Source of the DNA: Isochrysis galbana
Taxonomy: Eukaryota > Haptophyta > Isochrysidales > Isochrysidaceae
Length of the DNA: 64,000 nucleotides
Assembly (NCBI GenBank): GCA_018136815.1
Contig: CM030944.1
Coordinates: forward strand, 2,953,834-3,017,833
Direction: 5' to 3'
Below the pieces are notes generated by a model. That model was not told the origin of the DNA. It worked only from the letters and a program-made list of their open reading frames with translations, and did not search any database. Below are positions 22,958-34,741 of the stretch, one piece after another. Each line of letters begins with the position of its first letter. Position 1 is the first letter of the stretch. The position numbers and the translations under genes are program-made.

Positions 22958-25900
22958 ATGGGGATGGAGTCTCTCGACGAGTCGGACCTTCTCTACGAGG
23001 AGGACCTGCTACGCAACGCGTACTCGCTCAAGTACTGGTGGCGGTACATGGAGGCGAAGCGACGCTCGCCGCCCCGCCAACGCAACCTCGTCGCCGAGCG
23101 CGCCCTCGCCTACCTGCCAGGTTGTTTCAAGATTTGGCATGCATACCTCGACGACCGGCGGGAGCAGACAAAGGCCAAGCCACCCGGCCATCCGGCGCAC
23201 CTGCGCGTGCATGCGGCGTACGAGAGAGCGCTCGTCTATATGTGCGCGCTGGCGCTGCACACCACAGCTGCGCCGCTACCGCGCGAGAGGGCGGCGGGGG
23301 GCCCTACAGACGGGCCATGGCGCACGTCAGCCTACCCCCCATTTCTCGCCACTCCTCATGCCCTCATCGCAGGCACAAGATGCCGCGCATCTGGCTGGAC
23401 TACCTCACACTCCTCTCTTCACAGCACCTGCACACCAAGACGCGCCGCGCTTTCGACCGCGCGCTCTGCGCGCTGCCCATTACGCAGCATGACCGTGTCT
23501 GGGAGCTTTACCTAGCCTACGCGAAGAAGTGCCCAGTGCCCGAGTCGGCAGTGCGCATCTACCGCCGCTTCCTTCAGTTTGACGGCGAGGCTGTCGAGGA
23601 ATACATCGATTTCCTGCTCGGCATTGGCCGAGTGGCCGAGGCGGCGCTCAAGCTTGCCGAAGTGCTCAACCGCGAGGGGTTCGTCTCCATCCGCGGCAAG
23701 TCGAGGCACAAGCTGTGGATGGAGCTGTGTGAACTGGTACGCAGGCGCAGCCATTTGCAGTTCTGTTTCGAGGGCGAATGGACTGGTGGTGCTGTGGTGT
23801 GGCCAGAAGCACAACCTTCCAGTCTTACTGCCCATCTGGTCCGCAGGTGACGAAGCATCCCACGGAAGTGAAAGGTCTGCGTGTTGAACCCATTATCCGG
23901 TCCGGTCTGCGCACTTTCACTGACGAAGCCGGCCACTTGTGGTGCGCTCTCGCCGACTACTTCATTCGCCAAGCGCTCTTTGAGCAAGCCAGGGACGTCT
24001 ACGAGGAAGGAATCGCGTCGGTGCTCACGGTGCGCGCCCCACCTAGTACTTAGCCCCGTGATCAGCTTGTGACATAATCGCCTGCCCTCCCAAGGCAACC
24101 CAGGACGCCAAGAGTGCATGTCTGCGCAGCCGCCGCCGCCTAGGCCTTGTCAGCGCCGGCGATGCCGATTTTCTGCTTGCGTTAATCCATGGAGACTGTG
24201 TGCACGTGTCAGGTCCGCGACTTTTCCATGCTCTTCGACGCCTACTCGCAGTTTGAGGAGTCACTCATCTCTGCACTCATCGAACGCCAAGCTCAACAAC
24301 AAGCAGAGGCGGAGCTCGAGTTGAGACAAGCTGCCTCTGGCAAGGAGGGGAACAAGGGTAGTGGAAGTGGAACAGCTGCAGAGGCCACGCAGCTGGAGCT
24401 CGATATGCGTCTGGAGCGGCTCGAGCGGCTGATAGAACGGCGACCTGAGCTGCTGTCCTCCGTTCTACTGCGTCAGAATCCACACTCGGTCCACGAATGG
24501 CTCAAGCGTGCGTCCCTCTTTGACAAAGAGCCCGCCAAGGCGATTCAGACTTACGCCGCAGCTGTCAAGACGGTCGACCCGAAGAAGTGAGCGGCTATTC
24601 CCAGATCTTATGCCGCTGTTTCGAAGCCACCACGCTTTTGCAGCATTATCCACACACCTTCCCATTCGCCAGCTCCGTGCCTCCGCTTCGTCCGCTGTGC
24701 TCGAGCGCGCAGTCATACTACCTTAGACTTCTCGTGTTCCAGGACGCTCATCTCTTCACCTGCCCTCCCACCCTTCAGGGCAGTTGGCAAGCTGGCGAGC
24801 CTCTGGCTTGGCTTCGCCAAGTTTTACGAGTCGCATGGTGACCTCAAGAATGCGCGCCTCATCCTGCGGAAGGCGTCGGCGGTCCCCTTTCGATCGGTGG
24901 AGGAGCTTGCTTCTATCTGGCAGGTGAGTTAGCATTCCCTCCTCGTCTCAAGACGGTGGGCGATGCGCCCCGATCATCCTGCTAGGAATCGGGCTACCCC
25001 CAACTTGTCGCCCATCTGCGCCCATCCGCTCCACCGCCAATTCATACACCCACGATTGCCTTGCTGCTGGCTTGCTCCACCTCGTCACTCCCCTGCATTA
25101 TCCAGGGCTGGGCGGAGATGGAGCTCCGCCACAAAAAGCACTCAGAAGCTCTTTCTGTACTTGCCGAGGCCACCACCATCCCGCCTGCCTCCAAGCGCGC
25201 GAACGAGAAGGACGGGCCTGTTCAGAACCGTTTGTACAAGTTCACGCGCTTGTGGGCCTTTTACGCGGATTTGCAGGCACGACACACACTCCCCTTGCGC
25301 CATGATATCGAGCTCGGGCCCAAACGCACGGATGTTGGCATTTCCTGTCGTGCATCCACATCGCCTTCACTGTCCCGTACCGGCTTGTCGTGCGTCGTCA
25401 GCGCAGCGCTGCGCCCCTCCCTTCCTCTTCCCCCGCCCTGTGGAAAATCACCACACAACAACTAGTCCCGATGTATGGCTTGCTCGACCTCTTCATGCAG
25501 GAGTCTCTTGCCGGCTTCGACGCCACGCGTGCTACCTACGACAAGATGGTCGACCTCAAGATCATTACACCACAGGTGGGAGCCAGTCCTGTCCTCAAGC
25601 CCTGTCATCGACGGGTTGTGCTTTCCTGCGGATGTCTTTGACTCGTGCCGTCTCGAGACCCGAGACGCGCTGCCCCGCAGCCGGCATTTTGGGTAGCCAC
25701 TGCTAGGCAGCTCACGGAAGAACGCGTTTTCCCGAACTACGCAGATCCTGCTCAACTATGCCGCCTTCTTGGAAGAACATCGGCACTTCGAGCTCTCTTT
25801 TCAGGCGTTCGAAAAGGGCGTCGGCCTCTTTAAGTATCCGCACTCCTTACCGATTTGGCTTACGTACTTGACGAAGTTCGCCAAGCGATTCGGTGGGGCC

Positions 25901-27143
25901 AAGCTTGAGCGCGGCCGCGATCTCTTCGAGCAAGCGCTTGACGGCTGCCCGGTCGACTCTATTCACCAGATCTACCTGCTCTACGCGAAGTACGAAGAGG
26001 AGCATGGCCTGGTAAGCGGCAGCCGCCGGCGCTGTCGACCACCATCTTGCACCCTGACCTCTTCGCACCTGCCTGTGCCTGCTCTCCGACGTCCATGCGG
26101 ATTTTCCGTGGCGACAGGTGCGCAACGCAATGGCCATCTACGACAGGGCCGCTCGCTCCGTCGCCATTGAGAAGCGCGCCGAAATATACTCGCTGTACAT
26201 CGCCAAAGCGGCGGAGTCGTTTGGTGTTACGAAGACGCGAGATATCTACGAGCTCGCCATCTCACAGCTACCCAGCTCGGAGCTGGCAACCATGTGCTTA
26301 CGTTATGCAAACCTGGAGCGAAAGCTGGGCGAGATCGACCGTGCGCGGGCCATCTACGCCCATGGGGCACAAGAGGTGGATCCTAGTAAAGCCGCGGGTG
26401 GGGCCGATGGAGGTGAGAGAACGGCTCGACTCCATGGCCGCCGCCGACGCCACTCCGCCTGCACGCACCGCAGCTGCATTTTGTAAACCTTTAGGCTCAC
26501 CTGTGCACCTGCCCTTTTTGCAGAAAACCCTTATTGGGCGGCTTGGCATGATTTCGAAGTCGCCCATGGCAATGAGGACACCTTTCGTGACATGCTCCGT
26601 CTGAAGCGTACCGTTCGTGCTGCCTTCGCCGACCGCGCTGTGGTCCTACCCGGAAACGTCGCGGGCGCGAAGCGACCGCGCGAGGAGGAGGAGGCACTCG
26701 GCGATTCGATGGCGCGCCTCGATGCGGAAGCGGCCGGCACTGAGAGCGGGGGCTTCGTCTCAGCGGGGCTCGTTGATAACTGGAGCATTGCGAGTGGAAG
26801 CGGCGGCGGCGACGCCCGTGGCGACGGCGGGGGCCCGGCCTTTACGCCGTCGGCCACCTTCGGTGGAGCTCGCCCCGGCTATGTTTTCAAGAAGGGGACG
26901 CAGGGTGTCGGCTACTACCGCGACGGCCCCACTGCGGGCGGGGATGGTGTTGATGGTAACGGAGGCGCTGGTGGCGGCGAAGAGATTGACATTGACGATG
27001 ACGATGAGGAAGAGCTTGAGCAGCGGGCCGTCCCTGCGGAGGTCTTTGGCTCGGCTGGACTGGGTGCGAGCGTCGGGGACGGGAGCAGCGAGCCCATGGG
27101 AGCATTGGAGCGGATGCGACGCAAACAAAGCGGGGCGTCTTGA
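22958..27143 (+). CDS. SYF1: Pre-mRNA splicing factor SYF1/XAB2 (HAT repeats)
   Basis: Ten exons join in frame to 925 aa: 22958-23241, 23373-23736, 23847-24029, 24213-24586, 24779-24923, 25106-25276, 25501-25575, 25745-26011, 26118-26412 and 26524-27143. Nine introns are 106-224 bp; eight are GT-AG and the sixth (25277-25500) has a GC donor. The protein is a chain of HAT helical repeats. Landmarks shared with XAB2/SYF1 include EEDLLRN, RALVYMHKMPRIWL, RQNPHSVHEW, PVQNR, LYLLYAKYEEEHGL, KLGEIDRARAIY and the tail EQRAVPAEVFGS. SYF1 is a scaffold of the Prp19-associated complex that activates the spliceosome. Unlike the human protein it has a Gly/Asp-rich insertion near residues 770-860. The whole-gene call is secure. 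Confidence 0.95.
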
Positions 27144-28936
27144 GATGTCTTCGGGCGGCCGACGGCGGAGCTTTCGCCCGGACAATCTGCGGCCTCAATC
27201 GAGGACAATGGCCGCTTCACCGCGAGCCACCCTAGACGAGCACGAGGCAGCGTTGCCTAGACTGCTTGTTCGTTCACCTTGCTTGAAAGTGGGACGTTGG
27301 CATCACACATCCACGCTTGCCACTTGCTCCTTGGGTTGCGGCTCATGACGGAGTGCAGTAATGCGAGATGTGGGAGATGTAAGCGTTCTGCCTGAGCTCG
27401 ATCTCAGGGGTGAGCATCGAGCCTCCACCAGCCGTTGGGCACGGCTAGCATGCCTCAATCGGCCTGCGATTGGCGCGCCCCAAGGGGCGGTGTTACACGA
27501 TAGCTACTTGCTACTTGCCATTATGAATCCTGCTTGTGCATTGGGGCGGTCAAACAGGGTTTTTCATTAGGGGTGAAAACGACCTCCGGGTTGGGGAAAT
27601 TTGAGGATTTCTTTCCGGTAGAAAGTAGTGTGGCGTGTGGAGCGGGAGAAGGAGGGGGTGACGGTGGCGTGGAGGTGGCCGTTGCAGGGTCTTGTTACAT
27701 TATGGCGTGGGCATGGGGTCTGCGGGCATGACGGCATGACGTCGGACGGGGCGAGGGAGAGCACACGAGGGACAGACACGAGGGGGTGCTCCCGTGCGAG
27801 AGCGCGAAGAAACAAAAGACACGGGAACGGGGAAAACGACGGACGGGGAGGGGCGCGGGAACTCTAGGAACAAAGGCGAAAAGCACTAATTAACGGAGCG
27901 GGGAAGGGATCGGGGGCTGGAGGGGCGGAGAGAGCGACGAGCGCGGGAGACTCCGGACCTCGCCGGCCAAGGAAAAAGGGGAACCGCTGGGGTCGCACGA
28001 GCATGAGACGAAGGGAATGAAGGGATCCCGGGTGGAACGGTGCACGGAGAGGCAAGAGGGAGAGAGGAGAGCGGGGGGTGAGGAAGGGAAAGACACGCTC
28101 TATAAATAGTGCGTGTCGCATGGTATGGAGACGCTCCTCCTACCCGCAATAGCGAATGGGCGCTTTTCGCCTTAAGTAAGGGAGGTGGAGGTGGCAAGGT
28201 GGCGAATGCGAACTTTGAACTTTTGCTTTTCGCCTTCAACCTTCAATAAAGCGTTTTATAGATACAAGAAACGTTTAGCGTTTCGCACCGATCGTATCAA
28301 AAATACTCATATGACTATGATGAATGAACCATGTCGTCGAACTATGGACACCGGAGCCCATTGAAGACGCGAACCTTAAAGCCCTTGGAGTATGTGTGCC
28401 ACTTTCCTCCACCATGGTGCAGGAGGCTACAGGCTACAAGTGCGTAATGCGTTTGATGGTAGTATGGCTCAGGTTGGAGCGCGCGGGAGCGCTCCGCTAG
28501 CATAAAGACATTTGAGACGACTGGGCGATCTGCAACGTTGCATTCACTCTTGTCAGAGGCTACAAGTTTCACGAGCTGAGGGTAGTCTATCATCAAGTAC
28601 GAGCTGCGTCTTCTTCAAGCCCGACGTCACGGGGCGTCCCATCCCCGTGCCCACCAAAGGTGCGCGTCTGATGGCCGCAGGAGAGAGGGACATTGCAATA
28701 ATTGAACAGGGCCCGTCGCAATCACCCTTTTAGCAATCACTCAGTCAAGCTTTTGAACTCGAGTAACCCCTCGCGCCTCGACTGGACAAGCGTGCCTTTA
28801 TACTTACTACCTCATTGTGCGAGGAGCAAACCTAGAGGATAGTGGTGCGGTTTGGCGCACCATGAGGCTGGGCGCCAAAATTACAACGCGCCCTTCGGCA
28901 AGCGTATTGACAAGTCAGGCGCCACAGCGCATTGCA
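27144..28936. other. Intergenic region, no gene recognised
   Basis: No supported gene. About 27541 holds a 'GGGGCGGTCAAACAGGG' block like the ends at 8006-8024 and 51153-51170. Protein-like but unanchored short frames lie at 28342-28596 (minus) and 28512-28733 (plus); neither has a domain I recognise. Confidence 0.4.
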
Positions 28937-29731
28937 TTATTGGACTGGGGCATCGGCGGGTCGATAGTCCAAGAATTCTGAGACTTCTCCAACAAAACCA
29001 CAGTCAACGTCGTCCGGCATCTCTGAGGGACGCTGTAGCGTCACAATCTGGAAATGAACAAACGCATGGGGGCAAAAGAAGAAGATAAGACACACGATGC
29101 TCAAGATTGGGTCAGAGGGTACAGAAAAGATCGCCAGAGGAGGGTGAATAGGTTCCCCATCCGTAGCAAGGTAGATCCACTTCATGGGCGTAATGTGTGC
29201 CTACCACACCTTGTAGGGTGTCTGCAACCCGCAGACAAGATGCTTGCGCTGCAATCGAAGACGTTTGGAGATCTTTGCCGCATGTTCAAGGATCAGGCGC
29301 TTTTGATACTGTGCGGCTTGTTGTAATGTGCCTGGTTGGGCAACTGCAATGCGTCCAACTAGAAGCCAATCATTGCCTTCCTCCGGTGGCTCTGTCGCAG
29401 AGCCAGGGAACGCGGTGGCCACCTGGGGATCAACACGTGCAAAGACATCGATCGAGATAGCACCCTCACGCTCCGTGAGGCGCTGGTAGGCAGTGGCCAT
29501 CGATTTCGAAGTGACCGCCTTTTTCTGGGCTGGTGCTTGCCCAAAGCCCGAGCTGCGCTTCGCCTTGCCACCTTGCTTCTGTGGCTTGGGCTTGGCACCA
29601 AATCCCACCATGCGGACGGGTACCGGCTGAGCGTCGCGGAGCGCCCGGATATACGACGGCGCAGTTCCGAGCGACAGGCAACACCCGCTGGCCACCGCGA
29701 GTGTAAGCAGAGCAATGAGACGGCCAGCCAT
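28937..29731 (-). CDS. Putative plastid-targeted protein of unknown function
   Basis: Two exons, 29731-29210 and 29047-28937, separated by a GT-AG phase-0 intron of 162 bp, give about 210 aa. The N-terminus (MAGRLIALLTLAVASGCCLS) is a signal peptide and is followed by a basic Lys/Gln/Gly-rich stretch, together like a bipartite plastid leader. The core (about 80-210) has WLLVGRIAV, then QYQKRLILEHAAKISKRL, and ends with an acidic segment. It reminds me of small conserved chloroplast proteins of plants and algae, but I cannot name the family. Without the splice the frame stops at 29201, which loses the conserved-looking tail. Confidence 0.6.
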
Positions 29732-30293
29732 GCTCTGGCTCTCTGCCTCTCTGCCTCTCGCTTCTCAGTCGGTTGCACCTTGGTTTCACACCAAGAGGCA
29801 GCTCGCGAAAGGCTGAAGCTCCTTCGCTGAGAGGCCGCGGTGCAGGCGAGGAGCGAGCGAGTGGGTAGCGGATGGAGGGGGGGAGGGGAGGGAGGGAGAG
29901 GGAGGGGAGAGCTGGAGGCTAGCGAGATCGATCGGCCGCTCGTGCGATCGGCCGCGTGCTCTCGCGCCCGGATACTCCTACGGAAAGACCTCAAATCTCT
30001 AGAGGAAGAGAGACCTACTGTAAGAGTAGGAGCATACCCAAACCTAGAGAAAGAGAGATTTGATATGTGAAGTTCCGTTTATATCCCCTTTCTTAGCGGT
30101 CTTCATCTTGCCAAGGTGACTGTAAAGTAAAGTCTTTTACTTTACTCCTACTCGTTTGATTTCAAATCACGGACGGACATATCATAGAGTCTAGGAGAAC
30201 TATGGAGTACAAGCTGCTACTGCAGTAGTATCTAGCATAGAGGCTTGCGCTTCGCAGAGCGGCCCGCTTCGCAGAGCGGCCCCCCCCCTTCCC
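29732..30293. other. Intergenic region with inverted repeats
   Basis: A 10-bp perfect stem with a 4-base loop (GTAAAGTAAA / TTTACTTTAC) lies at about 30122-30145. A longer imperfect inverted repeat pairs the 'CAAATCTCTAGAG' block near 29990 with 'GAGAGATTTG' near 30060. They precede the transposase gene and may be remnants of element ends. Confidence 0.5.
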
Positions 30294-32100
30294 ATGGCTC
30301 CCAGAGCCATCCCCAAGCCCCAGGGGAAGCCTAAGCCGGCCCCTGGGCACTATACTATCCAGGCCCGCGATCTCCGCGCCAGAAACCGCGCAGCCGCGCT
30401 CGAAGACGTCCGGAAGGCTGCAGCGTACTGCCGAGCGAACAGCGTCGGAGCCAAAGCAGCAATGGCCACAGGGATGTTCCCGCTGGCCGCTGGCAACGCG
30501 GCATAAGGTCACAGGAGAGCTGCAGAAAGCGCAGGGGGACGAGCAACGAACGCGCGACTCACACTCACAGATTCTCACAAATGTAGAGCGGCGCAAGCTC
30601 GCTGCATGGATCCTAGCGCGCGCTGACATGCATGAGCCCCAAAACAGGCACCAGATATCCGTCAAAGTGCGCGAGATGCTCGCGGAGCGGCACAGGTTCA
30701 ACCGGGCGAAGAAGTTCGGCAAGGGTACAGTCCTCCTCAACACACCCGAGCTCAACCACGTGAACTCCGACCTCGACCTCTCCCATACGTTCTTCCAACG
30801 CATCTTCCCGTGGTGGCGTGCTCACGGTATCGACATCGAGGAGGGCAGCTCAAGGCTCAAGGGCAGAAGAATATCGAAGGGGGAAGAAGTACACGGAGGA
30901 GGTTGTTCGTAACCACTTTCACGGCGAGTATGGTCTGGAGGCCGAGCTCATCGATGCAGGGGTCATGGACCCTGAGACCAAGGTAAGCATGCGCCCCCCT
31001 CCCCCGCCCCCCGCCCAGCACTCGCGTGTACATGCGCTAAGCATGCCCCCCTCTCGCTCACATGTACTCAGGTTATCAAGGACACCCGCCGCGTTTTAAA
31101 TGCGGACGAGACCCCGCAGGCCTTGGACGTCCCTCAACGCGGGCGGCGGGCGAAAGTGGCCAAGCGCAAGGGCAAGGCGGTCAAGCAGCGGGGGGGCAAC
31201 ACCAAGGAGTCAATCACGGTGATGATGACGTGGGATCTATCCAGGTGGAACTACGGCGTGCAGCTGGTGGTGAAGAGGAAGTGGGCAACTTCTGACTTGG
31301 CCGTTGAGCCACCTTTGGGGATGTGCACCTTTGACGATGGCGTCGACCTATTGCGTCGACAAACTCGGTCTTGTCTGCAAGTCCACGCCACCGAAGGCAT
31401 GCAAACGGAGGAAACGTTTTTGACGTATTTACGGCGGCTGAATGCTTGGATAGATCAGCGGAGCGCGGTCGAAGTGGCAGCCGGGGGCACGCCCATTGAG
31501 CGACCTGTGGTTCTTTTGCTCGATAATCATGCCTCCCGTTTTAGCGACGGGGTGTTAGAGGCCACCACAGGTCAAGCGGCCGAGCTCGGCATACGTATTT
31601 TCACGGAGGAATCCGGCACGTCCGGATTCCTCCAAGCCCTAGACCAATTCAGCTCCTCGTTTCACAGGTGCTACAACAAGGCTAGGGATGCGTACAAGGA
31701 CGCCTACCTTGCAGCACAAGGAAGGGAGCTCCAGACCCTTTCCCTCGCCGACTTCATATCCATATTGGGTGGTTCCAAGCGCCTCGGCGTCCCCGGGATG
31801 TTGTTCACATGGTGCGACCAGTACGACATCATAAAGGCGTGGAAGCGTGTAGGTGTGGCGGGGAATAGGCTGTGCCCAGAGCTCATTGACCGCTCACACT
31901 TTGTTGACCAATCGACGAACAGGGGCGTCTCGAGCAACGCGGACGTGTCCTCTCCAGGCCCGTCCACCCTTGCCGAGGCTAAGAAGACGCCGCCGGGCGT
32001 GCGGCGTGGAAGCTTGGCGGCCGCTGAAGCAAAAATGGCACAGCTTGAGGCTTTTGCTCGGAAGATGCAAGACAAGGCGGAGGCTCCTTATGACCCGTGA
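30294..32100 (+). pseudogene. Pogo/DDE_1-like transposase, frameshifted
   Basis: A transposase-like protein is spread over three frames. The N-terminal DNA-binding-like part (30294-30850) changes frame near 30505 and again near 30850. A canonical GT-AG intron (30983-31071) then joins DPETK to VIKDTRR. The long last frame (31072-32100) holds the catalytic-type aspartates in NADETPQ, VVLLLDNHASRF and ALDQFSSSFHRCYN, the layout of DDE_1/pogo-like enzymes. I count 39 residues between the second and third Asp. Because two frame breaks hit the N-terminal half this is probably a decayed copy, although sequencing errors could give the same picture. No terminal inverted repeats were found. Confidence 0.75.
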
Positions 32101-32629
32101 CCCGTCTCGTGGCGTGCTTTCTATGAGTTCAGCTAGTGGCTCGGGCGCTCGGGCGAGCGCAGGTGACGCGACCGATTGCGACTCGGACGCGGATAGCGAT
32201 GGTGACAACGGGACAGCGGGTCAGCGCAGGATCCGGCTGTTCGAGCTATCGGGCTCTTGGACCCTTAGAGATATGCAGGCAGAGAAGGCTAAGAGGCGCG
32301 CGTTAGCAACTCAGGGCGCTCAGGAGGCGCAAAGGCAAAGGAGGAAGGCAGCACGGCTTGAGCGGACTACCGTAGCAGATGAACTCGCGCAAGCGCGGGT
32401 AACCTCCTTCCGGGCATGTGAGATGATGTGTACGTGTGCGACTGATCCGTGCCCGTGGGTGGGTTTCATGTTGTGTTCATGTGGAAACTTGAAGAAAGGG
32501 GTGTGCAAGAAGAGGGAGTGTGTGCAGCGTCGAAAGGGTGCAGTTTCCGGGCTTGAAGGCGCCCTCGTGGCGCAAGAGGCTGCCGTGAGTGCCTGCCCCC
32601 CTACCCTTGATGTCGGGGCTGGTTTGTGA
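32090..32629 (+). CDS. Cys-rich second ORF of the transposase locus
   Basis: A 179-residue frame whose ATG overlaps the transposase stop codon by 11 bases. It begins with a Ser/Asp-rich linker, has a charged helix (about 60-110), and ends with a cysteine cluster (CEMMCTC, CSCGNLKKGVCKKREC) that looks like a zinc-binding module. It may be a separate accessory protein of the transposon, or the C-terminus of the transposase in a shifted frame. Confidence 0.5.
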   Translation: MTRDPSRGVLSMSSASGSGARASAGDATDCDSDADSDGDNGTAGQRRIRLFELSGSWTLRDMQAEKAKRRALATQGAQEAQRQRRKAARLERTTVADELAQARVTSFRACEMMCTCATDPCPWVGFMLCSCGNLKKGVCKKRECVQRRKGAVSGLEGALVAQEAAVSACPPTLDVGAGL

Positions 32630-32829
32630 GGCTCCTGCTTTCGCGCGCGCGCTTGCGCATAACGTCACTGTGAGTCACCACCACCATCTTTTGAAAAAAG
32701 AAGCACATGTCGGCCTAGATAGTGGCAGGGGGCAACTTTCATCTAGTTGGAGCAACTTCTAGAGGTCTAAGGCTCAAATTTTAAGCTTTCCCATAGAAAT
32801 GGGGCCGTTTTGAGAAGCTCAAGCCTCTA

Positions 32830-33734
32830 TAGGGCCTAGTAAGAGTTTCGCGCCGGACCCCCCCAAGTTTCGCGCAAAAGTTTTGCAAAGTTTCGCACTA
32901 ATCCGCCCAAGTTTCGCAATAAGTTTTGCAAGTTTCGCGTCTTTTTCGAGGAGTTGTATGTTGTATGTACGTACATGCAATTTTAAATGTAGCTGTAGTT
33001 GGTTGCTGGGGCGCCATGATGCCCCGTACGCCCGCCCCCGGGCTCTGCCAGGGTGCCAGGGTCTTTGCAAGGCCTGCGGGGATATCTTCACCCGCACCTT
33101 CACCTGCGTCTGCGAGTGATACACTTGGTTGTAGCCACCCCGGAAATCAACCGGGAGACGAGACGATAGGGATCCGATAGGCACAAGGCACAACTAAGAA
33201 CTAAGTGCGCACCCAGGACAATCCCGACACGAGGAGGGAACCAAACAAAACGACACAAGTATACGAGCACGGCGCACAAAATACCTCGATAGGTAGGGCA
33301 ACGACATCTATAGATAGTCTATAGCGCATAACGAAAGGCCTCCCTCGAACTCGCACTCCGAGCCGGGCCCATGGGAGCAGAGTACCTGAGCACTTTGGCC
33401 GCACCCCCAAAACCAAAGTAAAAGGAACGAGGGGGGGAAGGTAAGGGGGCGAAGGAAAGGGAAGTAAGGGCGATGAACGAACGGGAGGTAGAAAGAGGAT
33501 GCCAGTCTAGCAATAGGTGTTAGCGTTAGCCCTGGATCTTTAGATTTTTTTCCGCTCCTCGTTACTTGCCTCTCGCCAGCGGCCAGCGGCGACCGTAACC
33601 GTAACGTCGTAACGGTAAGTTTCGCGGAGTTTCGCATACGGGCAATTTTGGGGCCCAAGTTTCGCGAAAGTTTCAGGGCCAAAAAAGTGACCCAAGTTTC
33701 GCGATGAGTTTCGCGAAACTCTTACCCGGCCCTA
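32830..33734. mobile_element. Non-autonomous hAT-like element with nested LINE tail
   Basis: The element is 905 bp with inverted ends TAGGGCCnnGTAAGAGTTTC and a perfect 8-bp direct repeat AGCCTCTA on both sides (32822-32829 and 33735-33742). Both arms carry repeated 'AAGTTTCGCG' blocks, the subterminal pattern hAT transposases bind. No transposase is encoded. A LINE-like 3' tail sits inside at about 33310-33549. Confidence 0.88.
33310..33549 (+). mobile_element. LINE-like 3' tail, nested copy
   Basis: This has the shared 3' UTR landmarks (a 'GGCC...CCCAAAACC' type block, purine-rich middle, 'GCCCTGGATCTTTAGA') and ends in T7. Orientation is plus. It is younger than the hAT-like element that contains it. 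Confidence 0.6.
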
Positions 33735-33805
33735 AGCCTCTACTACTACTCTATAGACGATAGTGTACTAGAGCCTACTCTACCCTAAGCACTGTGGTTT
33801 TCACA

Positions 33806-33980
33806 AAGTAGAGGGGGAGGGGGTGGGAGGAGAGAGAGAGAGAGAGGATAAGGCGGCAGAGAGCAGAGAACAATATGAGAGAAAGAAGAGACAGAGAGAG
33901 ACAGAGAACTACACGAGGGAGCAGAGAGAGGGGAGGGAGACAGAGAGACCGAAGGACAGAGGAGAGAGGAGAGAAGACTC
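33806..33980 (+). repeat. GA-rich tract upstream of the DUF3293-like gene
   Basis: Interrupted (GA)n and purine-rich sequence ends about 80 bp before the start codon at 34061. Similar sense-strand purine tracts lie before the phosphoesterase and RibBA genes. Confidence 0.7.
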
Positions 33981-34060
33981 GAATCGTTAGAGAACAAGAC
34001 TAGTCTCACAGTACTTTGGTAAAAACGTAAAAACGGGTCCTCTGCTCCTATTGTGTCTCG

Positions 34061-34741
34061 ATGCTGCTGCGCCGGATGGCATGCTCGGTTCTGCTGCCGC
34101 GGCTCTCGCTGGGCCTGCTGGCGGGTAGCAGCCTCGGGCTGGGGAGCTTGCGGGTGTGGGCGGACGAGAGGCAGAAGGCGCCGCTTGGGGAGCTGTATGC
34201 GGACGCCGTCGAGGCGTTTGTCGACGTTCCCGGTTGCGAGTCGCTTTCGTCGGCTGACGGAGTGCTCTATCTGGCGCCCTCAAAGGCGGGAGCTGAGCGC
34301 GTCGAGTGGCCAAAACTCATCTCGAAGAGCGTCATCTACTCGTTCACCGCCTGGAACCCACACGGCCAGACCGCATCCGATGCTGCGAACAAGGCAGCAA
34401 ACGCGCGTCTCGAGGCAGACATTGACAACCTGCGTCTCAAGCCTCGTGCGACCTGGCGGTGCTTTGGCTTCAACGTCAAAGAGGGCTGGCGGGAGGAGGG
34501 GTTCTCGCTCGCGTACGATCCCGCAGAGCGCCGATTCGCCCTCAACGAAGTGATGAGGCTTGCTTCACGCTACAGGCAAGCGGCAGTCTATATGTACATG
34601 TGCAAAGAAGGTGTCGTGGTGCGCGAAACTCTATGGGTAGACAGGGCGGCGCGTGAGGAGCATGCAGATGATACTCCCGTGGTCATGATGCGGCTCGCAA
34701 ACCCACCGCCATCTGAGCTAGCTGCTCGCGGGAAGCTGTAA
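34061..34741 (+). CDS. DUF3293-like protein with N-terminal leader
   Basis: A single exon encodes 226 aa. The start at 34061 gives an N-terminus MLLRRMACSVLLPRLSLGLL, an Arg-rich hydrophobic leader compatible with organelle targeting. The core (about 85-185) matches the DUF3293 layout: ITAWNP-like FTAWNPHGQ, an N-rich helix (ANKAANARLEADI), a GFNVKEGWREEGF strand region, and a final ALNEVMRLASRYRQAAVY helix. The family is widespread in bacteria and algae and its function is unknown. Confidence 0.75.
   Translation: MLLRRMACSVLLPRLSLGLLAGSSLGLGSLRVWADERQKAPLGELYADAVEAFVDVPGCESLSSADGVLYLAPSKAGAERVEWPKLISKSVIYSFTAWNPHGQTASDAANKAANARLEADIDNLRLKPRATWRCFGFNVKEGWREEGFSLAYDPAERRFALNEVMRLASRYRQAAVYMYMCKEGVVVRETLWVDRAAREEHADDTPVVMMRLANPPPSELAARGKL

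Noticed and set aside
22609..23850. A 413-codon frame reading into the SYF1 gene
   Set aside because: Only its 3' part (exon 2) is real. The rest reads through the first intron and exon 1 in the wrong frame.
31072..32100. Domesticated transposase
   Set aside because: The catalytic frame is open, but without expression or conservation data and with a frameshifted N-terminus I cannot claim domestication.
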